Assembly: GCF_000013085.1 (NCBI RefSeq)
Contig: NC_007643.1
Location: forward strand, 443,001 to 507,000
From: Rhodospirillum rubrum ATCC 11170
GTDB lineage: Bacteria; Pseudomonadota; Alphaproteobacteria; Rhodospirillales; Rhodospirillaceae
Length of the DNA: 64,000 nt
Direction: 5' to 3'
How positions within the stretch are numbered: the first letter of the stretch is position 1; the number at the start of each line of letters is the position of its first letter. Shown here one piece after another: positions 58,496 to 64,000 of the stretch. The notes below the pieces were generated by a model that saw only the letters and a list, made by a program, of their open reading frames with translations, was not told the DNA's origin and ran no database searches. A program made the translations under genes and the position numbers.

Positions 58496-58507
58496 GACGG
58501 TTTTCCC

Positions 58508-59164
58508 ATGTCGGCCCCTTCCTCCGCCCCCGCCCTCATCCCCCGGCGCGGTATGATGCTGGTTCTCTCCTCGCCTTCCGGGGCGGGGAAGACCACTATT
58601 TCCCGCGCTCTTCTGGCCGAAGAGGACGGATTGGAGATGTCGGTGAGCGTCACCACCCGGGCGCCGCGGCCCGGTGAACGCGACGGCGAGCATTACCATT
58701 TCATCGACGTCGCCCGTTATATGGCCTTGACCAAGGACGACGGCCTACTTGAACACGCCCGGGTTTTCGAAAACTATTACGGTACCCCCCGGGCGCCGGT
58801 CGAGGCGGCCCTGGCCAGGGGCTGTGACGTCTTGTTCGATATCGATTGGCAGGGCACCCAGCAGGTGGCCGAAAAGGCGCGGACCGATCTGGTCAGCATC
58901 TTCATCCTGCCGCCCTCGGTGGGGGAACTCGAACGCCGGCTGAAGGGCAGGGCCCAGGATAGCGATGCCGTGGTGGCGGCGCGCATGGCCAAGGCGATGG
59001 ACGAGATCAGCCACTACTTCGAATACGATTACATCATCGTCAATGATGATCTCGACCGCTCGATCGCCGATGTGCGGGCCATCTTGCGGGCCGAGCGCCT
59101 GAAGCGCGCCCGCCGGATCGGTCTGGCCGAATTCGTCAACCGCATGCGCGGCGCCGGGGAATAG
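58508..59164 (+). CDS. gmk: Guanylate kinase
   Basis: The protein has 218 residues. Gmk phosphorylates GMP to GDP. The P-loop is LVLSSPSGAGKTTISRAL. The GMP-binding region reads SVSVTTRAPRPGERDGEHYH, then ENYYGTPRAPVEAAL, and the Walker-B-like segment is DVLFDIDWQGTQQ. It is co-directional with yicC 12 bp upstream. Proper length and motifs leave no doubt. Confidence 0.97.
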   Translation: MSAPSSAPALIPRRGMMLVLSSPSGAGKTTISRALLAEEDGLEMSVSVTTRAPRPGERDGEHYHFIDVARYMALTKDDGLLEHARVFENYYGTPRAPVEAALARGCDVLFDIDWQGTQQVAEKARTDLVSIFILPPSVGELERRLKGRAQDSDAVVAARMAKAMDEISHYFEYDYIIVNDDLDRSIADVRAILRAERLKRARRIGLAEFVNRMRGAGE

Positions 59165-59244
59165 GCGCCGCGCCTAGCGATCGCGTGGCAACAAGGCTGG
59201 GGCGAAAGCGTTGACGGGGCAGAGGCAACCGAGGGAAGCCGACC

Positions 59245-60186
59245 GTGAACGCAAAATCCCGGCCGTCGCGTAAACTATTGAAGGGGGCGGTGATCGGCCC
59301 GGCGCAACTGATGGCCGATCAGCCGTTTTCGGTGATTCGCGCCGTCAGCCGGCGCAGCGACCGCGATCATGTTGGGGTGCTGGCCGCCGGGGTGGCGTTT
59401 TTTTCGCTGCTGGCCAGCTTTCCCGCCCTGGTCACGCTGATCACCCTCTATGGCCTGTTCACCGGCCCGCAAGAAGCCGTGCGCCAGATCGCCGAGGCGG
59501 GGGTTTACCTGCCGCGCGGCGTTCACGACCTGCTGGCCGAGCACCTGCCCCGCCTTGCCCAGGCGTCGCCGGGCTCGCTGGGTCTGGGGGCGATCACCAG
59601 CCTGCTTTTTTCCATATGGAGCGCTTCGCGCGGCATGGGCGCCATGGTCGATGGCGTCGATATCGCCTATCAGGTCGGCGATGGCCGGGGCTTTCTGCGC
59701 AAATCAATCCTGGTGGTCGGCCTGACCCTGGCCGGGCTTGTCGTCAGCGCCATCGCCCTGCCGCTGATCGTCGGCCTGCCCGCCTTGTTCGATCGCCTGC
59801 CCTTGCCGTTGGAAATCCGCTGGGCCTTGGCCCTGGCCCGCTGGCCGCTGTTGTTCGCCCTGGTTCTTGGGGCGTTGGCCGTGCTGTTTCGCTATGCCCC
59901 CGACCGCGAGAATCCGCGCTGGCGCTGGGTGACCCCCGGCGCCCTGGCGGCGGCGACGCTGTGGATCCTGGCTTCGGGCGGGCTGTCGCTCTATGTCGGG
60001 TTGGTCAGCAGCTACGACCAGACCTATGGTACCCTGGCCGGGGTCGTCGTGGCGATGATGTGGCTTTACCTCGCCTCTTATGCGGTTCTTCTGGGCGCGG
60101 AAATCAATGCCGAGCTTGAAGATCGCGGCATGGAGCGCATCAAGAAGGATCAGGCGGCGGCCAAGGCCGCCGTCGCCCGGGCTTAA
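59245..60186 (+). CDS. YihY/BrkB-family inner-membrane protein
   Basis: The protein has 313 residues from GTG 59245, with GAGGGA upstream. About six hydrophobic segments are present. Family-typical stretches are HVGVLAAGVAFFSLLASFPA, SLLFSIWSASRGMGAMVDGV and YGTLAGVVVAMMWLYLASYA, then LLGAEINAELE. The family was once called ribonuclease BN in error; its true function is unknown. The C terminus is Lys/Ala-rich. Its stop overlaps that of convergent rsmA by 4 bp. Confidence 0.92.
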   Translation: MNAKSRPSRKLLKGAVIGPAQLMADQPFSVIRAVSRRSDRDHVGVLAAGVAFFSLLASFPALVTLITLYGLFTGPQEAVRQIAEAGVYLPRGVHDLLAEHLPRLAQASPGSLGLGAITSLLFSIWSASRGMGAMVDGVDIAYQVGDGRGFLRKSILVVGLTLAGLVVSAIALPLIVGLPALFDRLPLPLEIRWALALARWPLLFALVLGALAVLFRYAPDRENPRWRWVTPGALAAATLWILASGGLSLYVGLVSSYDQTYGTLAGVVVAMMWLYLASYAVLLGAEINAELEDRGMERIKKDQAAAKAAVARA

Positions 60187-61049
60187 ACCGACCCGGCGGC
60201 ATCGACCGCCCGGGCCAGGGCGGCGAAGCCCTCCACCGGAATGGTTTCCGCCCGCGCCGTGGGATCAAGACCGGCGGCGGCGCAGAGCCCCTCGGCATCC
60301 CCCAGGGCCTTCAGGCTGGCGCGCAGCATCTTGCGGCGCTGGCCAAAGGCGGCGGCGGTGACGCGTTCCAGGGTTTCCATCCGCGCCGGGGCCAGCGGTT
60401 GGGGCCGGGGATCGATGCGGACGACCGTGGAGACCACCTTGGGCGGCGGCGTGAAGGCCCGGGGATTGACGTCAAACAGCGGCCGGACCTCGCACAGCCA
60501 TTGGGTGATCACCGACAGCCGGCCGTAATCCTTGGTGCCGGGGCGGGCGGCCAGACGGTCGACCACCTCTTTCTGGAACATCAGAACGAAGCGCTCGAAA
60601 GCCGAGGCGTGGCGCAGCCAGCCGATCAGCAACGGCGTGGCGACGTTATAGGGCAGATTGGCGATCACCCGGCGCGGCGCCTCGCCCAGGGCGGCGACGT
60701 CGATGTCCAGGGCGTCGCCCTCGATCGTCTCCAGGCGGCCGGGCCAGACGGCGGCGATCTCGGCCAGAACCCCCCGGCAGCGGCTGTCGCGTTCGATGGC
60801 GATCACCCGCCGCGCTCCGGCGCCCAACAGGGCCCGGGTCAATCCGCCCGGACCGGGGCCGATCTCGATCACCGTGCCCTGGTCGATCTCGCCGCCGGCG
60901 CGGGCGATGCGGCCGGTGAGGTTGAGGTCGAACAGGAAATTTTGCCCCAGGGAGCGGCGGGCATCCAGACCATGGGTGGCGATAACCTCGCGCAGCGGCG
61001 GCAGGCCATCGCCCGGGGTCTCGGCGGCGACATCGATGGGGTCGCTCAT
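60183..61049 (-). CDS. rsmA: 16S rRNA dimethyladenosine transferase RsmA
   Basis: The protein has 288 residues. RsmA (KsgA) dimethylates two adenosines in helix 45 of 16S rRNA with SAM. Motifs: SLGQNFLFDLNLTGRIARAG, the SAM loop VIEIGPGPGGLTRALLGAGA, and the catalytic NLPYNVATPLLIGWL. Its ATG overlaps the pdxA stop (ATGA), so it is the last gene of lptD-surA-pdxA-rsmA, the same order as in E. coli. Confidence 0.96.
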   Translation of the reverse strand: MSDPIDVAAETPGDGLPPLREVIATHGLDARRSLGQNFLFDLNLTGRIARAGGEIDQGTVIEIGPGPGGLTRALLGAGARRVIAIERDSRCRGVLAEIAAVWPGRLETIEGDALDIDVAALGEAPRRVIANLPYNVATPLLIGWLRHASAFERFVLMFQKEVVDRLAARPGTKDYGRLSVITQWLCEVRPLFDVNPRAFTPPPKVVSTVVRIDPRPQPLAPARMETLERVTAAAFGQRRKMLRASLKALGDAEGLCAAAGLDPTARAETIPVEGFAALARAVDAAGSV

Positions 61050-62080
61050 GATGCGGAGCGCCGGCTGGCCATGCCGGCGGCCAGACGCAGGGCGGCGATC
61101 AGGCTGTCGGGACGGGCGAGGCCGCGGCCGGCGATATCGAAGGCGGTGCCATGGTCGGGCGAGGTGCGCACGAAGGGCAGCCCCAGGGTGACATTGACGC
61201 CCCCATGGAAATCCAGGGTCTTGATCGGGATCAGCACCTGATCGTGGTACATGCCCAGCGCCACGTCATAGCCGGCCCGCGCCTCGGCATGGAACAGCGT
61301 ATCGGCGGGCAGCGGGCCCCGGGCGTCGATGCCACCCGCCCGCAAGCGGGCCACCGCCGGGGCGATGATGGTGATGTCTTCCCGGCCCATGGCGCCGCTT
61401 TCCCCGGCATGGGGGTTCAGCCCGGCGAGCGCCAGACGCGGCGCGGCGATGGCGAAATCCCGGGTCAGGGCCTGGGCGACGATCGTCGCGCAAGCCACGA
61501 TGGTGGCTTCGTCGAGGGTGTCGATCGCCTCGCGCAAGGCCAGATGAACGGTGACGGGCACCACCTTCAGATCCGGGCAGGCCAGCATCATCACCGGGTG
61601 CGCCGGCAAATCCGGCCAATGGCGCGCCGCCAGGGCTCCCAGGAATTCCGTATGGCCGGGATGGCCGAAGCCGGCCTGCTTGAGCACATGCTTGTTGATC
61701 GGCAAGGTGACGACGCCCGCCGCCCGACCGGCGGCGACCAGGGCGACGGCGCGCTCGATGGCGGCGATCACCGCCCTGCCATTGGCCGGGTCGCCCTTGC
61801 CCGCCTGGGCCGGGACCGCCAGGGGTTCGACCAGCACCGGCAGGGCCTGATCGAAGACGCCCGGACCCTCTTCCAGGCTGTCGACGGCGCGCACCGGTCC
61901 CAGGCCCAGACGCCGCGATAGGGCGGCCAGCCAATCGACGTCGCCGATCATCACGAAAGGCGGCAGGCCTTGCCCCGCCGTTCGCGCCGCCCAAGCCATC
62001 AGCGCGGTTTCGCCGCCAACGCCGGCCGGATCGCCCATGGTCAGAACCAGGGGGGCGGAGGGAGCGGGGGAGGGGCTCAT
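61046..62080 (-). CDS. pdxA: 4-hydroxythreonine-4-phosphate dehydrogenase
   Basis: The protein has 344 residues. PdxA oxidises 4-phosphohydroxy-threonine in pyridoxal phosphate synthesis. It opens PLVLTMGDPAGVGGETALMA. The metal-ligand His residues appear in GHPGHTEFLGA, GLNPHAGESGAMGRED and MYHDQVLIPIKT. NVTLGLPFVRTSPDHGTAFD is the characteristic C-terminal block. It overlaps surA and rsmA by 4 bp on either side. Confidence 0.96.
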   Translation of the reverse strand: MSPSPAPSAPLVLTMGDPAGVGGETALMAWAARTAGQGLPPFVMIGDVDWLAALSRRLGLGPVRAVDSLEEGPGVFDQALPVLVEPLAVPAQAGKGDPANGRAVIAAIERAVALVAAGRAAGVVTLPINKHVLKQAGFGHPGHTEFLGALAARHWPDLPAHPVMMLACPDLKVVPVTVHLALREAIDTLDEATIVACATIVAQALTRDFAIAAPRLALAGLNPHAGESGAMGREDITIIAPAVARLRAGGIDARGPLPADTLFHAEARAGYDVALGMYHDQVLIPIKTLDFHGGVNVTLGLPFVRTSPDHGTAFDIAGRGLARPDSLIAALRLAAGMASRRSAS

Positions 62081-63411
62081 ACCCGGATATCGATGATGGC
62101 CTGCTGACGCAGGTCGCGCAGACGGCGCTGGGCCAAATTCTGCAGCTTCTGTTCGATCAGCCTTTCGCGCAGAATGTCGCGACCGGGCAAGCCGCCGGTC
62201 GGACGATCACAGATCATCAGGCGAATTTCGGCGTTATCCATGGTCAAAGGCGTCGAGGGCTGACCAGCGGGCAGGTCGCGGATGACGTTCTGGGCCTCGG
62301 CCGGCAGGCGGGCCGGATCGATCGAGCCCATCGATCCCGACGGCGGGCCGACTTCGCCGGCCAGGGCGTCAAAGGCCTCGCACGACCGGGTGGCGGCGAT
62401 GCGCTGGCGCAGATCGGCCAGACGCTCGGGCGTGGGCATGCGCGGGCCGCGCAAGGGAATGACGATGCGCGACATCTTGAGCAACGACGAGGCGCCGCCG
62501 CTGGCGATGCGCTGGTCGCGCAGCAACAAGATGTGATAACCGCCGAAGGTGCGGATCGGCTGGGACAGATTGCCCGGCGCCATCGCGCCAAGGGCTTGAA
62601 GCACCTCGGCATCGATCTCGCCGGGGCCGACCCACCCCAGATCGCCGCCGCGCTGGGCGGCGGGACCGCGCGAGAACTGCTGGGCGAGGGCGGCGAAATT
62701 CGCCCCCAGGCGCATCTGCTCGATCATGCGCTGGGCCGCCGTCAGTACTTCGGCATCCTGGGCGGCGTTATCGACGGGCAGGAAAATATCGGCCACCAGA
62801 TATTCGGGCTTGCCGAGATTGCGCTGAAGATTTTGCTGATAGAGGCTGATCTCGTCTTCCGAGACGTTGACGCGCGGTCCAAGGGTCGATTGAACGGCCT
62901 TGATCCATCCCAGTTCGGCGCGAATCTGATGGATCAGACTCTGCTGGTCGAGGCCGGCGGCCTTGAAGGCCTTCTCCAGCCCGCCCGGCGGCAGCTTGTT
63001 CTGGCGCTCGAGGCGTTCGATGCCGCCGTTGATATCCTCGGTCGAGACGGTGACGTTGGCGCGCTTGGCTTCCTGGATCTTCAGGGTCTCATCGATCAGC
63101 GCCCGCAGGATCTGCGGGGCGAGACGCTGGCGAACCTCCGGCGAATTGGGCATGCCGCCAGTCGCCATGACGATGTCGATGCGGGCATTGAGGTCGTAAA
63201 GGGAAACGGCGTCCTCGTTGACCACCGCGGCGATGCGCTGGGTGGGCACCGCCGCCTGGGCGGTGTGGACGGGCCAGCCGCAGCCCAGGACCGCCACCCA
63301 CGCCAGAAGGGCGATCCCCAGCAGCCGGCCAAGGGCGCGCGCCGTACAAGCCGGGGTCGCGCCGGGGGCGGGTTGGGACAGGGGCCGAAAAGCGATCATA
63401 CGGTTCAACAC
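62077..63411 (-). CDS. surA: Periplasmic chaperone SurA
   Basis: The protein has 444 residues from GTG 63411; ATG 63399 would trim four. A signal segment (LLGIALLAWVAVLGCGWPVH) precedes the SurA_N domain: RIAAVVNEDAVSLYDLNARI, then GGLEKAFKAAGLDQQSLIHQ. A parvulin-like domain follows with FLPVDNAAQDAEVL, FSRGPAAQRGGDLGWVG and FGGYHILLLRDQR. A second domain is reduced. SurA escorts outer-membrane porins and LptD, whose gene ends 40 bp upstream, so chaperone and client are co-expressed. Confidence 0.94.
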   Translation of the reverse strand: MLNRMIAFRPLSQPAPGATPACTARALGRLLGIALLAWVAVLGCGWPVHTAQAAVPTQRIAAVVNEDAVSLYDLNARIDIVMATGGMPNSPEVRQRLAPQILRALIDETLKIQEAKRANVTVSTEDINGGIERLERQNKLPPGGLEKAFKAAGLDQQSLIHQIRAELGWIKAVQSTLGPRVNVSEDEISLYQQNLQRNLGKPEYLVADIFLPVDNAAQDAEVLTAAQRMIEQMRLGANFAALAQQFSRGPAAQRGGDLGWVGPGEIDAEVLQALGAMAPGNLSQPIRTFGGYHILLLRDQRIASGGASSLLKMSRIVIPLRGPRMPTPERLADLRQRIAATRSCEAFDALAGEVGPPSGSMGSIDPARLPAEAQNVIRDLPAGQPSTPLTMDNAEIRLMICDRPTGGLPGRDILRERLIEQKLQNLAQRRLRDLRQQAIIDIRV

Positions 63412-63451
63412 GGGGCTACCCTCGGTTTGTTAAGGCCACGCCGGAAACGGA

Positions 63452-64000
63452 TCATTCCAGGGAATAGGATCCCAGGGTTTTCAGCGTCACCGTGAACATC
63501 AGGGTGGTGCCGCCGTCCACCCCATAGGCATCGGTATTGTCTTCTTCGAAGGTCGTCGCGAGAATCAGACACTCATCTTCATAACTGACCGAGGCTTTGG
63601 TTGCCAATGTCGCGCCCCGGGTCAGATCGTAAGTGTGCGTGCCGGTCAGGAACCAGTTTTGCGATAACCGGTAGGATAGGCCGCCCCAGATCTGCTTGCG
63701 GGACGCGATATCTTCGCCAGCGGCGGTGCTGCTCGACTGGGCATAAAGATATCCCAGCGATCCGCGCACGAGCGAGGTTCCCGCCGAGGCTTCGACCTCG
63801 TGGCGGCGCGGCTCGAAGGTTTCGCTGTTGATCTGGGTGCTGTACTGGAGCGCTAGCAGCGACGAGGGAGCATAGCGCAAGCGGGCGACGACGTCGGAGA
63901 GATTATCCGACAGCCCCGACCCTTTGGGGAACAGGTCGTTGTCGCGCTGGGCGCGATAGCTTTGGCCGACTTCGAATTCCAAGGTGTCGTCGGTGGGGCC
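63452..64000 (-). CDS. lptD: LPS-assembly protein LptD, C-terminal part (runs off the window)
   Basis: The C-terminal 180 or so residues of an outer-membrane beta-barrel are visible, with alternating strands such as LSDVVARLRYAPSSLLALQY, then GSLGYLYAQSS and NWFLTGTHTYDLTRG. The end is DECLILATTFEEDNT, then GGTTLMFTVTLKTLGSYSLE, the typical LptD C terminus with its conserved Cys. LptD inserts lipopolysaccharide in the outer leaflet. Order with surA, pdxA and rsmA confirms the call. The N terminus lies outside the window. Confidence 0.92.
   Translation of the reverse strand, partial: GPTDDTLEFEVGQSYRAQRDNDLFPKGSGLSDNLSDVVARLRYAPSSLLALQYSTQINSETFEPRRHEVEASAGTSLVRGSLGYLYAQSSSTAAGEDIASRKQIWGGLSYRLSQNWFLTGTHTYDLTRGATLATKASVSYEDECLILATTFEEDNTDAYGVDGGTTLMFTVTLKTLGSYSLE

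Overview
The window is one stretch of a GC-rich alphaproteobacterial chromosome. Gene content and order fit the Rhodospirillaceae, and I infer a Rhodospirillum-like organism. The evidence is the strong third-position GC bias, the order rpsF-rpsR-DUF2232-rplI-dnaB-alr, the fabD-fabG-acpP-fabF-mltG run, yicC-gmk, and lptD-surA-pdxA-rsmA. I see no complete mobile element, CRISPR array, prophage or rRNA.

Layout. (1) 1-7014: the start of an unidentified minus-strand gene, then a four-gene MoxR / DUF58 / BatA-DUF4159 / membrane-protein operon. (2) 7015-12014: redox and quinone genes (wrbA, a glutathionyl-hydroquinone reductase, a pirin), then a BtsS/BtsR-type two-component pair. (3) 12135-24925: an accessory region. 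It holds a 523-residue protein of unknown family, two SH3-type proteins, a flavodoxin, an MFS exporter divergent from a SoxR-like regulator, a zinc-independent quinone oxidoreductase, ggt, an ArsR regulator divergent from a small monooxygenase, an EamA exporter, a second small monooxygenase and a RlaP-like nucleotidyltransferase. (4) 25041-33846: tRNA-Leu(UAA), cinA-type, mutT, argJ, a parvulin isomerase, lysA, a lipoprotein and argH on the minus strand, with a TlpA thioredoxin and a PAP2 phosphatase beside them. (5) 33995-36857: a DUF6880 protein and a RES-type toxin-antitoxin pair. (6) 36891-48236: a long minus-strand housekeeping run from rpsF back to purF and an SDR, covering ribosomal proteins, DnaB, alanine racemase, MlaE/MlaF, RadA, CvpA and PurF. 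(7) 48531-53179: fabD, fabG, acpP, fabF, mltG. (8) 53198-57362: an envelope cassette of five small exported PRC-barrel-like paralogues, two small membrane proteins and an SDR, lying between mltG and yicC. (9) 57608-64000: yicC, gmk, a YihY/BrkB membrane protein, then rsmA, pdxA, surA and the end of lptD.

How the genes work together. The core blocks cover fatty-acid initiation and elongation, outer-membrane biogenesis (SurA, LptD, MlaEF), wall synthesis (Alr, LysA, MltG) and arginine synthesis (ArgJ, ArgH). The accessory genes lean towards electrophile, quinone and thiol stress, each with a local regulator.

The most unusual items are as follows. A near-perfect SoxR box in a 19-bp promoter spacer is paired with a SoxR-like regulator lacking the four iron-sulfur cysteines. 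The five-paralogue PRC cassette has two identical-core palindromes flanking a promoter. An ArsR palindrome overlaps a promoter that predicts a leaderless mRNA. The RES toxin has an extended antitoxin. A 44-bp palindromic repeat occurs twice. Start coordinates were chosen from Shine-Dalgarno spacing and may differ from other annotations. Functions are assigned by family recognition from sequence alone.
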